DNA from: Polaromonas sp.
Lineage (GTDB): Bacteria > Pseudomonadota > Gammaproteobacteria > Burkholderiales > Burkholderiaceae_C
DNA length: 64,000 nt
Direction of reading: 5' to 3'
Assembly: GCA_028291985.1 (NCBI GenBank)
Contig: JAQGNE010000008.1
Coordinates: forward strand, 46,065-110,064
Within the stretch, counting starts at the first letter, position 1; each line of letters opens with the position of its first letter. Of this stretch, positions 47,151 to 56,833 are shown piece after piece. The notes beneath the pieces are model-generated. The model saw only the letters and a list, made by a program, of their open reading frames with translations, did no database searches and was not told where the DNA came from. Position numbers and translations under genes: made by a program.

Positions 47151-48058
47151 GCAGTCGCCCGCTTGTTGAGCAAGGCCGTCGCGGCGCGCGAGTTGGGTTT
47201 GCGACCGAGGAAGTCGCTGATGTACTGGCCAGCATCAATCAACTTGTCGAGATCAATGCCGGTATCGATCTCCATGCCGTGCAGCAGGTACACCACATCT
47301 TCTGTGGCCACGTTGCCAGTGGCTCCCTTGGCGAACGGGCAGCCGCCCAGGCCTGCCGACGAGGTGTCGTACTGCCAAACACCCACCTCCAGTGCGGCCA
47401 GGGTGTTGGCAAGCGCTTGCCCATAGGTGTCGTGGAAATGACCCGATATGTCGTTAAGGTCATAGTGCTCAAGCGTTGCCTCGATCGCGCGCTGCACCTT
47501 GACCGGCGTTCCCACACCAATGGTGTCGGCGACACCGATATGCTGGACTCCTATACCTTTCATCAGTGCGGCCAGCCTGCCGACCTGCTGGGGGGCGACT
47601 TCTCCCTCATAGGGGCAACCCACCGTGCAGGACATGGCTCCGCGTACATAGATACCGCTGGCCCGCGCAGCCTCAACCACCGGCCTGAAACGCTCGATGC
47701 TCTCGGCAATCGAGCAGTTGATGTTGCGCTGGCTGAAGGCTTCGCTGGCTGCCGCAAACACCACAATCTCATCAGGCCTGGAGGACAGACAAGCTTCAAA
47801 GCCCTTCATATTGGGCGTGAGCACCGAGTAGCGCACGCCGGGCTTGCGTTTGATGCCGGCCATCACCTCGGGCGCATCGGCCATTTGCGGCACCCACTTG
47901 GGCGACACGAAGCTGGTGACTTCGATTTCTGTCAGGCCAGCATCCTGCAGTCGGTGTACCAACTCGATCTTTACTGCCGCAGGCACCGGAGCCTTTTCAT
48001 TCTGCAGACCGTCGCGCGGCCCGACGTCGACCAGCTTGACGCGTGTAGGGAGATTCAT
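47147..48058 (-). CDS. liuE: Hydroxymethylglutaryl-CoA lyase
   Basis: The enzyme splits HMG-CoA to acetoacetate and acetyl-CoA, the last step of leucine breakdown. The 303-residue barrel has the N-terminal KLVDVGPRDGLQNEK motif, the EVTSFVSPKWVPQMAD loop and the catalytic-Cys-containing GLGGCPFA block near the C-terminus. It is equivalent to MvaB/LiuE and lies 4 bp downstream of the ghrA-like gene. Confidence 0.95.
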   Translation of the reverse strand: MNLPTRVKLVDVGPRDGLQNEKAPVPAAVKIELVHRLQDAGLTEIEVTSFVSPKWVPQMADAPEVMAGIKRKPGVRYSVLTPNMKGFEACLSSRPDEIVVFAAASEAFSQRNINCSIAESIERFRPVVEAARASGIYVRGAMSCTVGCPYEGEVAPQQVGRLAALMKGIGVQHIGVADTIGVGTPVKVQRAIEATLEHYDLNDISGHFHDTYGQALANTLAALEVGVWQYDTSSAGLGGCPFAKGATGNVATEDVVYLLHGMEIDTGIDLDKLIDAGQYISDFLGRKPNSRAATALLNKRATA

Positions 48059-48062
48059 GAGC

Positions 48063-48998
48063 CTAGTATCCTTTTTTCAGGTCAACCACACCAGCAAGGC
48101 TGGCAATCGGCGCGCCGCGGTGCAGGGCCTGGATTTTGCCCGCAATCTGGGCGATGCTTTCATCGCGCAGGGTGCGTGCCGACGTGTGCGGCGTGACCGT
48201 TATTTTCGAGTGCGCCCAGAACGGATGGCCTGCCGGCAGCGGCTCCACGCGAAAGACATCAAGCGTTGCGCCGGCAATATGGCCACTGTCGATCAAGGCC
48301 ATCAGGTCATCATCGACCAGATGCGCACCCCGCGCGACGTTGATGATGTAAGCGCCCGGCAGCAGCCGCTCCAGCGTTTCCTTGCGCATGATGCTTTCGG
48401 TATCCGGCGTCAACGGCAACAAGCACACCAGCACGCGCGTGGCAGCAAGAAAATCGTTAAGGCCCGCAAGCCCTGAAAAGCATTGGACGCCGGGCACGGT
48501 TTTGGCAGATCGACTCCAGCCCCGCACGGGAAAATCAAACTGCGCCAGCGCACGGCTCACGCGCTCGCCAAGCACACCCAGACCCATGATTCCAACCGGA
48601 AAATCACTGCGTCTGCGCGGTTTTCGATAGGACCACTCCTGCCTGGCCACATCAGCCTCGTAGGCATCGAATTCACGAAAGTGGCGAATCACCGCATGGC
48701 ACACATACTCGGCCATCTGAACCGACATGCCGGCATCATCGAGGCGCACCACAGGCGCCTGTGTAGCGTCGGGAAGGCGCAGCTTGACCAGCGCATCAAC
48801 ACCGGCACCGATGTTGAAAACGCCCCTCAACGCTGTTTGCTCGTCAAAGAATGCCTGTGGCGGAGCCCACACCACGGCGTAGTCGGCCAGCGCTGCCCCG
48901 GGGGACCAAAGCTGGACGGTCGCACCGGGCAAGGCCGCCTGCAGACCTTGCAGCCAGGGTTCGGCCTTGGTGTCGGTACAGCAAAAAGCAATATGCAT
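48063..48998 (-). CDS. ghrA: Glyoxylate/hydroxypyruvate reductase A-like 2-hydroxyacid dehydrogenase
   Basis: The 311-residue protein has the NAD(P)-binding GLGVLGERVSRAL, the catalytic Arg and Glu in INVARGAHLVDDDL and LDVFRVEPLPAGHPFW, and the His in VTPHTSARTL. Length fits GhrA. It lies within the liu gene order, between the biotin carboxylase (13 bp) and HMG-CoA lyase (4 bp). Reduction of glyoxylate or hydroxypyruvate is the family activity; its role inside this operon is not obvious. I choose the ATG at 48998. Confidence 0.87.
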   Translation of the reverse strand: MHIAFCCTDTKAEPWLQGLQAALPGATVQLWSPGAALADYAVVWAPPQAFFDEQTALRGVFNIGAGVDALVKLRLPDATQAPVVRLDDAGMSVQMAEYVCHAVIRHFREFDAYEADVARQEWSYRKPRRRSDFPVGIMGLGVLGERVSRALAQFDFPVRGWSRSAKTVPGVQCFSGLAGLNDFLAATRVLVCLLPLTPDTESIMRKETLERLLPGAYIINVARGAHLVDDDLMALIDSGHIAGATLDVFRVEPLPAGHPFWAHSKITVTPHTSARTLRDESIAQIAGKIQALHRGAPIASLAGVVDLKKGY

Positions 48999-49011
48999 GG
49001 CCGGGCTCCGC

Positions 49012-51003
49012 TCACACGCCAATCTTCAGCAACTCGGCGCCTTCGGCCACCTGGTCGCCGGGCGCATACAAGAGCTCTGTCACAACGCCATCGGCCGGCG
49101 CGGCAATCGTGTGCTCCATCTTCATCGCTTCCATGACCGCCAGCGCCTGTCCCTTTTGCACCGTGTCACCCGCCTTGATAGCGAAGGACACCACTTTTCC
49201 AGGCATCGGCGCCGTCAGCCGGCCGCTTTCTGCATGGCTGTCACCTGCATGTGCCAACACATCGATTGCTACGATGTGTGTAGCACCATACCCTGTAAAT
49301 ACATGGCATAGGTCGCTGTTTTTGTATAAATGTACCGAGTTTCTCTGCCCGGCAAACCGCACATCGATACCGGATGCCGACGGGCTGAACACCAGCGGTC
49401 CTGACGTCTCCCCCACGGTCAGCAGCAAGGCGCCGTCGTGCAGGTAGGTCAGGACGGCACTTACTGCTTTGTCGTGAAATTCAAAGTCCAACGTGCGGCG
49501 CATGACCCCATGCGAGCGCCAGCCATCGCGGCGGCTGAAGGGGTCATCTGCTTCCAAAGCCTTTTCTTCAAGCAGCGTATGCGCGACGGCAGACGCCACT
49601 GCCATAGCAAGCCCGACAGGCTCCTGGTTGAAAAGGACGGGCGCTTCGCGCGGAATCAAGGCAGTGTCAAGATCGGCCGCCACAAAAGACGGGCTGCGCA
49701 CCACATAACGCAAAAACTGCACGTTGGTACTTAACCCCACTATATGAATCTGCGCCAGTGCTGCGTCCAGCCGCGCCAGTGCCTCTTCGCGCGTCGTGCC
49801 ATGCACGATGAGCTTGGCCACCATCGAGTCGTAAAAGGGCGAGATCAGATCGCCCTGCCGCACACCATCGTCAATGCGCACCGGGCCACGCTCGAAGCTC
49901 ACGCTCTGCGGTTTTTGATAGACATGCAGCGAACCGGTCGCCGGCAGAAAGTTGTTGTCAGGGCTTTCCGCGCAGATGCGCGCCTCGATGGCGTGACCCT
50001 TGATGCGAAGCTGATCTTGTGCAAGAGGCAGCTTGTGGCCAGCCGCCACCAGCAGCTGCCATTCGACAAGGTCAAGGCCGGTGATGGCTTCGGTCACCGG
50101 ATGTTCGACCTGCAAGCGGGTGTTCATCTCCATAAAGTAGAACTTCATGCCCCCGTTTGCGGCTTGCTCGACAATGAACTCGACCGTGCCTGCACCCACG
50201 TAATGGACAGCACGGGCAGCTGCTACAGCGGCTTCACCCATTTGTTGGCGCAGGGCTTCCGACAGCCCCGGGGCGGGTGCTTCTTCCAGCACCTTCTGAT
50301 GCCTGCGCTGCACCGAGCAGTCGCGCTCGAACAGGTACACATAGTTGCCTTGGGTATCGCCAAAAACCTGTATTTCAATATGCCGCGGTCTCTGCGCATA
50401 TTTTTCGACCAGGACCGCATCGTCGCCAAAACTGTTGATGGCCTCGCGTTTGCAGGATTCCAGCGCCGCGTCAAAGTCCTCTGACCTCTCGACAGCACGC
50501 ATACCCTTGCCACCGCCGCCGGCGCTGGCCTTGATCAGGACCGGGTAGCCGATGCGGTCAGCCTCACGCTTTAGCAGCATTGGCGACTGGTCGCTGCCGT
50601 GGTATCCGGGCACCAGTGGCACTCCTGCTTTTTCCATCAGCTGCTTGGATTCGGCCTTCAGGCCCATGGCCTTGATGGCTGACGGTGGCGGGCCGATAAA
50701 TGCCAGACCGTTGTCGACGCAGGCCTGCGCAAACTCTTCGTTTTCGCTGAGGAAACCGTAACCCGGATGGATCGCCTCCGCGCCGGTTGCCTTGGCAGCC
50801 TCGATGATGCGCTCCCACCGCAGGTAGCTGTCTTTGGGTGCGCTGCCGCCGATGTGAATGGCTTCATCGCAAAATCCAACATGCTTGGCTTTGGCATCGG
50901 CATCGGAATACACCGCGACGGTTTTGATGGCCATGCGGCGTGCGGTGGCAGCGACACGGCAAGCGATCTCCCCCCGATTGGCGATCAGGATTTTTTTAAA
51001 CAT
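49012..51003 (-). CDS. liuD: Methylcrotonyl-CoA carboxylase, biotin carboxylase/carrier subunit
   Basis: The 663-residue protein has the biotin carboxylase domain (FKKILIANRGEIACRV at the start, ASAGGGGKGMR ATP loop, FMEMNTRLQVEHPVTE) and a C-terminal biotinyl domain with AMKMEH. With the carboxyltransferase gene nearby it forms 3-methylcrotonyl-CoA carboxylase. The linker near residues 556-580 coincides with repeat-like DNA at 49265-49333. Its start overlaps the DUF4126 stop by 8 bp. Confidence 0.95.
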   Translation of the reverse strand: MFKKILIANRGEIACRVAATARRMAIKTVAVYSDADAKAKHVGFCDEAIHIGGSAPKDSYLRWERIIEAAKATGAEAIHPGYGFLSENEEFAQACVDNGLAFIGPPPSAIKAMGLKAESKQLMEKAGVPLVPGYHGSDQSPMLLKREADRIGYPVLIKASAGGGGKGMRAVERSEDFDAALESCKREAINSFGDDAVLVEKYAQRPRHIEIQVFGDTQGNYVYLFERDCSVQRRHQKVLEEAPAPGLSEALRQQMGEAAVAAARAVHYVGAGTVEFIVEQAANGGMKFYFMEMNTRLQVEHPVTEAITGLDLVEWQLLVAAGHKLPLAQDQLRIKGHAIEARICAESPDNNFLPATGSLHVYQKPQSVSFERGPVRIDDGVRQGDLISPFYDSMVAKLIVHGTTREEALARLDAALAQIHIVGLSTNVQFLRYVVRSPSFVAADLDTALIPREAPVLFNQEPVGLAMAVASAVAHTLLEEKALEADDPFSRRDGWRSHGVMRRTLDFEFHDKAVSAVLTYLHDGALLLTVGETSGPLVFSPSASGIDVRFAGQRNSVHLYKNSDLCHVFTGYGATHIVAIDVLAHAGDSHAESGRLTAPMPGKVVSFAIKAGDTVQKGQALAVMEAMKMEHTIAAPADGVVTELLYAPGDQVAEGAELLKIGV
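49265..49333. repeat. Candidate interspersed repeat copy inside liuD
   Basis: The stretch starts GATTGCTACGATGTGTGTAGCA, has the hairpin-like centre CCCTGTAAATACATGG, and ends GGTCGCTGTTTTTGTATAAAT, aligning with the block order of the copies at 26052 and 60900. It encodes a variable linker. Confidence 0.5.
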
Positions 51004-51667
51004 GCTTGTCATTCTTTGAAAAGGGTGAGCTCAAGGTGAAGGCGCGGGTGGTTCCGGGATCGGGTCTGCCGCTGAAAATTCGGGCAACCCGGGTGAAGAG
51101 CTGGCGCAAAAAACGCCAACACAAGCGAATCAGCCACAGGCTCAGTGCCAGCACCAGCGCCAGCAGCACGACAAAGACGAGGGGATGGGCCACCGCGAGC
51201 CACAGACTCAACGGGACCATGCCATCCTCTACCAGCGAGGCGCCGACATTGGTGAAAGGCTCAGGCGATGTATTGATTGCCGCGCGGCTGGTTGCCTTGG
51301 CCGCGAAACTGGTTGCAGCCAGAGAACCGCCCAACAAGGCCGCTACCAGGCTCATCACTCCGCTGTCGGCACTGAAAACACTGGCCGCCAGCGCCGCTCC
51401 GGCGGGGATGCGGATGACACTGTGCACCACGTCCCACAAAGAGTCCAGCCCGGGAATCTTGTCAGCAAAAAACTCCACGAAAACCATAAAGCCACTGGCC
51501 CCCAGAACGACCGGATGCGCCAGAAGATGCAGACCCTGCGGCAAGCTCACCCATCCAAGATGCCCCGCCAGCCCGGTCAGAAGCACCACCAGGTAAAGCC
51601 GGATGCCGCTGGCCCAGCCAATGGCGCCCGCCAGTGCGATGAGTTGCGAGGTGTCCAGAGCTTGCAT
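50996..51667 (-). CDS. DUF4126 membrane protein in the liu operon
   Basis: The 223-residue protein matches DUF4126 by its opening ALAGAIGWASGIRLYLVVLLTGLAG and the FVEFFADKIPGLDSLWDVVH segment, and has about five hydrophobic segments. The biochemical role of the family is unknown. It is embedded between liuC (12-bp gap) and liuD (8-bp overlap), so it is expressed with the leucine pathway. The C-terminal 30 residues are a short basic tail. Confidence 0.88.
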   Translation of the reverse strand: MQALDTSQLIALAGAIGWASGIRLYLVVLLTGLAGHLGWVSLPQGLHLLAHPVVLGASGFMVFVEFFADKIPGLDSLWDVVHSVIRIPAGAALAASVFSADSGVMSLVAALLGGSLAATSFAAKATSRAAINTSPEPFTNVGASLVEDGMVPLSLWLAVAHPLVFVVLLALVLALSLWLIRLCWRFLRQLFTRVARIFSGRPDPGTTRAFTLSSPFSKNDKHV

Positions 51668-51679
51668 GTTTAGGCCTCT

Positions 51680-52468
51680 TCAGCTTTCGCCCGCCTGCCA
51701 GTTCGGCTTGCGCTTCTGCAAAAACGATTGCACTCCCTCGCGTCCCTCCGGGCTGATGCGCACATCCGCGATGCCAGCCACCGTCATCGCCACCAAAGGC
51801 GGTGTGATCTCGTGTTCGGCCACGTCATGCAGCAGCTTTTTGCACAGGCGTACGGCAGCCGGCCCGGCATTCACCAGATGGGCCACGACTTCATCCACCC
51901 TGGCATTCAACGCTTCTGCGGTAACCACTTCATGCACGAATCCGATCCGCAGAGCCTCCTGCGCGTCAAAGCGCTCGGCTGTCAAAAAATACCGGTGCGC
52001 TGCACGCGCCCCCATGGCTCGTATGACGTAGGGGCTGACGGTTGCCGGGATCAGACCAAGCCTGACTTCGCTGAGGCAAAAACCGGCGATGTCCGATGAA
52101 ACGGCGATGTCACAAGCAGCAACCAGCCCCGTTCCACCCGCGTAAACATCGCCCTGTATCCTGGCAACCGTGGGCTTGCGGCATTGATACACCGTGTGCA
52201 TCATGGTCGCCAATTGACCGGCATCGGCAATGTTTTCCGCATAGGTGTAGTCAGCCATGCGGCGCATCCAGTTCAGGTCGGCACCAGCGCAAAACGCCTT
52301 CCCCGTTGCCGCCAGAACAATGCACCGGACACTGTCATCGCTCTCCAGCGTGGTGAATGCCCGGGTCAACTCCAGGATAAGCTCTTCATTGAATGCGTTA
52401 CGGACTTCCGGGCGGTTGAGTGTGACGGTGGCAACCGCGCCAGCGACCTGAATCTGCAGATGGTTCAT
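51680..52468 (-). CDS. liuC: Methylglutaconyl-CoA hydratase (enoyl-CoA hydratase family)
   Basis: The 262-residue crotonase-fold protein has the oxyanion-hole segments KAFCAGADLNWMR and QGDVYAGGTGLVAACDIAV, as in gamma-carboxygeranoyl/methylglutaconyl-CoA hydratases. Context between the liu acyl-CoA dehydrogenase and carboxylase supports hydration of 3-methylglutaconyl-CoA to HMG-CoA. Start is the ATG at 52468, which leaves 7 bp after the dehydrogenase stop. Confidence 0.92.
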   Translation of the reverse strand: MNHLQIQVAGAVATVTLNRPEVRNAFNEELILELTRAFTTLESDDSVRCIVLAATGKAFCAGADLNWMRRMADYTYAENIADAGQLATMMHTVYQCRKPTVARIQGDVYAGGTGLVAACDIAVSSDIAGFCLSEVRLGLIPATVSPYVIRAMGARAAHRYFLTAERFDAQEALRIGFVHEVVTAEALNARVDEVVAHLVNAGPAAVRLCKKLLHDVAEHEITPPLVAMTVAGIADVRISPEGREGVQSFLQKRKPNWQAGES

Positions 52469-52475
52469 AAAAGCC

Positions 52476-53612
52476 TCATCTATAACGTTTGGCAACTTCT
52501 TCCAGCATGACCTCGGTCGCGCCTCCACCGATGCCGAGCACCCGCGAATCACGCCACAAGCGCTCGATGGCGGTCTCCCGAATAAAGCCCATGCCGCCGT
52601 GAAACTGCTGGCAGGTCTGCAGCACCTCGTTGACCAGTTCGCCGGTCAGCGCTTTGAGCATAGACACCTCTTGCACAATGTCGCGGCCTTGCGTGACTGC
52701 CCACGCACAGTGGTACATGAACTGCCGCGCAGCTCGCGTCTTGGCGTCGAGCATCGCAATGCGGTGCCGTATCGTCTGCTTGTCCCATAGCGTGGCGCCA
52801 AAGGCCTGGCGTTGACGCACGTAGTCCAGCGTCATTTGCAAAGCCTGGGTGCAATGGCCAATTGCCATCGCACCCAGCGCGATGCGCTCGGTCTGAAAAT
52901 TCTTCATCACCGAATAAAAGCCCTTGCCTTCCTCGCCCAGCAGGTTGCCGGCCGGTATGCGAACGTTGTCAAAGACCAGTTCTGCCGTGTCAGACGACAG
53001 CCATCCGGTTTTCTTAAGCGCACGGCCCACGGTAAAGCCGGGCGTTCCTTTCTCGACGATGAACATCGACATGTCATGCCGCGCGGTGCCGGTTTTTGCG
53101 GCTACAAAATACAGGTTGGCATGCACACCGTTGGTGATGAACATTTTGGTCCCGTTGATGACCCATTCCTCGCCATCGCGCCTGGCGCTAGTGCGCATGC
53201 CGGCCACGTCAGACCCCGCCCCAGGCTCGCTGATGCCCACCGCTGTGATGGTTTCACCTGCGGTGATGCCGGGCATGTACTTCGCTTTTTGCCCGGCATT
53301 GCCGGCATGGAAAAGATGCGGGCTTGCCATGTCGGTATGTACCAGTACGGTGATGATGAAGCCGCCGAAAGTGGACTGCGACAAGGCCTCGGCAAAAACC
53401 AGATTGGTCAGCGCATCGGCATCGCCACCGCCGTATTCGCCTTCATAAACAAGGCCGAGCAGGCCCGCCTGGCCCATCTTGCGCAGTACCTCGCGCGGCA
53501 CGCAGCCGTCTTCTTCCCATTGGGCAGCATGGGGCTCTACTTCGCGGGCGATGAAGCGCAAGACCTGGTCGCGAAGAAGCTCATGCTCGGCTGTGATGTA
53601 GATGTTGTCCAT
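52476..53612 (-). CDS. Acyl-CoA dehydrogenase, probable isovaleryl-CoA dehydrogenase role
   Basis: The 378-residue flavoprotein has the acyl-CoA dehydrogenase blocks ITAVGISEPGAGSDVAGMRT and GGMGFIRETAIERLWRDSRVLGIGGGATEVMLEE. The position between the carboxyltransferase and hydratase genes is where isovaleryl-CoA dehydrogenase (LiuA) is expected, but the N-terminal sequence is more like a generic medium/long-chain enzyme, so substrate assignment rests on context. The start ATG is at 53612. Confidence 0.9.
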   Translation of the reverse strand: MDNIYITAEHELLRDQVLRFIAREVEPHAAQWEEDGCVPREVLRKMGQAGLLGLVYEGEYGGGDADALTNLVFAEALSQSTFGGFIITVLVHTDMASPHLFHAGNAGQKAKYMPGITAGETITAVGISEPGAGSDVAGMRTSARRDGEEWVINGTKMFITNGVHANLYFVAAKTGTARHDMSMFIVEKGTPGFTVGRALKKTGWLSSDTAELVFDNVRIPAGNLLGEEGKGFYSVMKNFQTERIALGAMAIGHCTQALQMTLDYVRQRQAFGATLWDKQTIRHRIAMLDAKTRAARQFMYHCAWAVTQGRDIVQEVSMLKALTGELVNEVLQTCQQFHGGMGFIRETAIERLWRDSRVLGIGGGATEVMLEEVAKRYR

Positions 53613-53735
53613 TGGTCTCACTTTATGTTTTTAACGGTTTGGCGCCCATGCGGGACGAAACGTCACCAGCCCGTCAGGATTAGGTCCTTTTGAACCTGGG
53701 TGCATCGCAAAGCCAAGAGCGGGTAACACGCCACA

Positions 53736-55358
53736 TCACATTCTGAAGATGCCGAATTTAGGTTCTCCAATCGGCTGGTTCAAAGCAGCTGACAGGCCAA
53801 GCGCCAGTACGCGCCGCGTATCGGCGGGGTCTATCACCCCGTCGTCCCAGATGCGGGCGCTCGAATAGTAGGGATGAGACTGGTGCGCAAACTGCTCCAG
53901 GATGGGCTGTTTGAACGCGGCTTCTTCCTCGGCGCTCCAGCTGCCGCCCCGTAGTTCGATCGCATCGCGCTTGACGGTGGCCAGAACACCCGATGCCTGC
54001 TCGCCGCCCATCACGCAAATCCGCGCGTTCGGCCACATCCACAAAAAACGCGGCGAGTAGCCTCGCCCGCACATGCCATAGTTGCCGGCGCCATAACTGC
54101 CGCCGATGATGATGGTGAACTTGGGCACCTGCGCTGTTGCTACCGCGGTGACCAATTTGGCACCGTGGCGGGCAATGCCTTCACTTTCATATTTGCGGCC
54201 CACCATAAAGCCGGTGATGTTTTGCAGAAACACCAGCGGAATCTTGCGCTGGCAACACAGCTCGATGAAGTGCGCGCCTTTTTGTGCGGACTCTGAAAAC
54301 AGGATGCCGTTGTTGGCAATGATGCCCACCGGCATGCCTTCAACATGGGCAAAACCGCAAACCAGCGTGGTGCCGAAACGGGATTTGAATTCCGCAAATT
54401 CGCTGCCGTCTACGATGCGCGCAATCACTTCACGCACGTCATAAGGCTTGCGCGTGTCGTTCGGGATCACTCCATACAGTTCTTCGGGGCTGTGCAGCGG
54501 CGGCACCGGCGTGCGCAACAACTGCTCGGGTTGCTTCTGGCGGTTGAGGTGACTGACCGCCTGGCGCGCAAGAGCCAGCGCGTGCGCATCGTTTTGCGCC
54601 AGGTGATCGGCCACGCCCGACAGCCGGGTATGCACATCGCCGCCACCGAGGTCTTCAGCCGTGACGATCTCGCCAGTGGCCGCCTTCACCAGTGGCGGGC
54701 CGCCTAGAAAAATCGTACCCTGGTTCTTGACGATGATGGTTTCGTCACTCATGGCCGGCATGTAAGCGCCTCCAGCGGTGCAACTGCCCATGACGACCGC
54801 AATCTGCGCAATGCCTTGCGCGCTCATGTTGGCCTGGTTGTAGAAGATGCGGCCAAAATGGTCACGATCGGGAAACACCTCGTCCTGGTTTGGCAAATTG
54901 GCGCCCCCCGAATCCACCAGATAGATGCAAGGCAAATTATTTTGCTGCGCCACTTCCTGTGCGCGCAAATGCTTCTTGACCGTCATTGGGTAGTAGGTGC
55001 CGCCTTTGACGGTGGCGTCGTTGCATACCACCATGCAATCTACCCCTTCGACGCGGCCTATGCCAGTGATGACACCGGCACCCGGAGCGCTGTCACTACC
55101 GTCCTTGTTAGGGTACATGCGCAGAGCCGCCAGCGGGGCCAGCTCAAGAAACGGCGTGCCAGGGTCAAGCAGCATTTGCACCCGCTCACGCGGCGGCAGC
55201 TTGCCGCGCGCCACGTGCTTGGCCCGAGCCGCCTCCCCCCCGCCGGAAGCGGCCTTGGCCAGCTGAACCTGCAGGTCCTCAACCTGGACCCGCATAGCCG
55301 CTGCATTTGCCTGAAAGTCAGCCGAGCGTGCGTTGAGTTTGGTTTCTATGACCGACAT
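53736..55358 (-). CDS. liuB: Methylcrotonyl-CoA carboxylase, carboxyltransferase subunit
   Basis: This 540-residue protein has the acyl-CoA carboxyltransferase fold: [22 protein letters not shown], the oxyanion loops [19 protein letters not shown] and [16 protein letters not shown], and a C-terminal [20 protein letters not shown]. These are diagnostic of methylcrotonyl-CoA carboxylase beta. It is the first gene of the leftward liu operon. A 50-bp palindrome sits 37 bp upstream. Confidence 0.96.
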   Translation of the reverse strand: MSVIETKLNARSADFQANAAAMRVQVEDLQVQLAKAASGGGEAARAKHVARGKLPPRERVQMLLDPGTPFLELAPLAALRMYPNKDGSDSAPGAGVITGIGRVEGVDCMVVCNDATVKGGTYYPMTVKKHLRAQEVAQQNNLPCIYLVDSGGANLPNQDEVFPDRDHFGRIFYNQANMSAQGIAQIAVVMGSCTAGGAYMPAMSDETIIVKNQGTIFLGGPPLVKAATGEIVTAEDLGGGDVHTRLSGVADHLAQNDAHALALARQAVSHLNRQKQPEQLLRTPVPPLHSPEELYGVIPNDTRKPYDVREVIARIVDGSEFAEFKSRFGTTLVCGFAHVEGMPVGIIANNGILFSESAQKGAHFIELCCQRKIPLVFLQNITGFMVGRKYESEGIARHGAKLVTAVATAQVPKFTIIIGGSYGAGNYGMCGRGYSPRFLWMWPNARICVMGGEQASGVLATVKRDAIELRGGSWSAEEEAAFKQPILEQFAHQSHPYYSSARIWDDGVIDPADTRRVLALGLSAALNQPIGEPKFGIFRM

Positions 55359-55394
55359 GTGTCTCCTCGATTGTTCTGGGTACGCCGTGATTTA

Positions 55395-55444
55395 GGGGTG
55401 CAGTTCGGTCTCGGCCTGCGGCGCCCCGACCGCACATGCACCCC
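55395..55444. promoter_or_regulatory. 50-bp imperfect palindrome between liuB and its AraC-type regulator
   Basis: An outer 8-bp arm pair, GGGGTGCA and TGCACCCC, encloses an inner pair, CGGTC and GACCG. It begins 37 bp upstream of the liuB start and 100 bp before the divergent regulator gene. It could be the operator of that regulator or a leader hairpin. Confidence 0.6.
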
Positions 55445-55543
55445 AAACCACACCATAACGCGAATCAGAAGCGTAGCCAATCTGCAGCGTGGCAGTCTGT
55501 CAAGTAAGTTGCAAATCGTGCCAACCTGTCAGAATCCGGTTTC

Positions 55544-56578
55544 ATGCCAACGCTATCCAGAAACAATGACAAAAAAAACGCCAAAGCGGCCACACCCATG
55601 GCCTTTGCTAGAGCTGTCGTAGCTGCCTATGGGCACTACGGCCAGGATCCTGCAAACGCGTTGAAGCTTGCACAAATCACGCCAAGCCATCTCGATATTC
55701 CATCCCGAGGTATCACTGCTCGCCAGATGGAAACACTCTCCGGTGCTGCCATGCATGAGCTTGATGACGAAGGTCTGGGCGCTTTTTCGAGAAAGCTGCC
55801 GTGGGGCAGCTACGGCATGCTGGCAAGGGCATCCCTGACCTCGCCCGACCTTGGCGTGGCACTCAAGCGCTGGTGCCGTCACCACGCACTGCTGACGGAC
55901 GACCTCGTTCTCGAGCTGTCAACGTCGGCGGACACGGCTGTCATTACGATCAAGGAAAAACAGGCTGGCCGAACGCACGAGTTTGGCCTGGTCCACGTGC
56001 TGCGCAACATTCACGGCCTGGCCTGCTGGTATGTGGACTCGCGCATACCGCTTCAAGGTGCGCGCTTTCCGTTTGCAGCGCCGCAGCATGTGGACGCCTA
56101 TGGATTGATGTTTCCTGGCACGCTCCAGTTCAATGCCGCGCGGGCAGACATCAGGTTTGATAGCCGCTACCTCAACCTGCCCCTGCGCCGTGACGAAAAG
56201 GCGCTTCAGCACATGCTGCAGCGCGCCTTGCCGCTTACCGTGCTGCAATACCGGCGTGACCGTCTGCTGGTGCAGCAAGTACGACAGGCCCTGGCCAGCC
56301 CGACATGGGTTGCACACACCGCAGAGACCCTGGCGGCAGCACTGAGCACGTCGCCACGTTCCTTGCACCGCCAGCTACGGGACGAAGGAGCGTCATTGCA
56401 ACAACTCAAGGACGAGGTTCGCAGCGCAAGAGCCAAGGACTTGTTGCTACGGACGTCAAAGCCCGTCAAACAGGTTGGGATGGCGTCAGGGTTTCGCAAT
56501 GAGAAAAGCTTCATACGGGCGTTTCATGGATGGGCGGGCAGCACCCCCGCCGAATTCAGGAAAGCTGCGGGAATCTGA
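55544..56578 (+). CDS. AraC-family regulator, probable regulator of the liu operon
   Basis: The 344-residue protein has an N-terminal ligand-sensing domain of the arabinose-binding/OruR type (residues about 15-210) and a C-terminal AraC DNA-binding domain with two helix-turn-helices (VAHTAETLAAALSTSPRSLHRQL, then VGMASGFRNEKSFIRAFHGWAGSTPAEFRK). It diverges from the liu operon. In pseudomonads liu genes are controlled by a MerR-type LiuR, so an AraC-type regulator here would be a different wiring. Control of the operon is inferred from position. Confidence 0.88.
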   Translation: MPTLSRNNDKKNAKAATPMAFARAVVAAYGHYGQDPANALKLAQITPSHLDIPSRGITARQMETLSGAAMHELDDEGLGAFSRKLPWGSYGMLARASLTSPDLGVALKRWCRHHALLTDDLVLELSTSADTAVITIKEKQAGRTHEFGLVHVLRNIHGLACWYVDSRIPLQGARFPFAAPQHVDAYGLMFPGTLQFNAARADIRFDSRYLNLPLRRDEKALQHMLQRALPLTVLQYRRDRLLVQQVRQALASPTWVAHTAETLAAALSTSPRSLHRQLRDEGASLQQLKDEVRSARAKDLLLRTSKPVKQVGMASGFRNEKSFIRAFHGWAGSTPAEFRKAAGI

Positions 56579-56605
56579 AGGATTGAGGGCAACGCAGCAG
56601 CGCCC

Positions 56606-56709
56606 GTGCATTGGTGCATTGGTGCAGTGGTGCATTGGTGCTGTGAAGCTGTGAAGCTGTGAAGCTATGAAGCTATGAAGCTATGAAGCTATGAAGCTAT
56701 GAAGCCATC
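56606..56709. repeat. Tandem array of 13 octamers
   Basis: Thirteen 8-bp units lie head to tail. Four begin GTGCATTG or GTGCAGTG, one is GTGCTGTG, two are AAGCTGTG, five are AAGCTATG and the last is AAGCCATC. Neighbouring units differ by one or a few bases, so the array looks built by stepwise unit duplication. It lies downstream of the AraC-type gene, in non-coding DNA. Confidence 0.9.
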
Positions 56710-56833
56710 TTTGCCTGTGAGCGACATGGAGGAATCCTGAACTCCACGCTTTGTGACCATGCACCGGTTGCCTCACCAACCTGTCATAAGTCTGCGTCTG
56801 CGCGGCGCGGTACAGCGCTAGCCCATAAGCCCA

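Noticed and set aside
56606..56709. Possible CRISPR array
   Set aside because: The units are 8 bp with no spacers and there are no cas genes. It is a simple tandem repeat.
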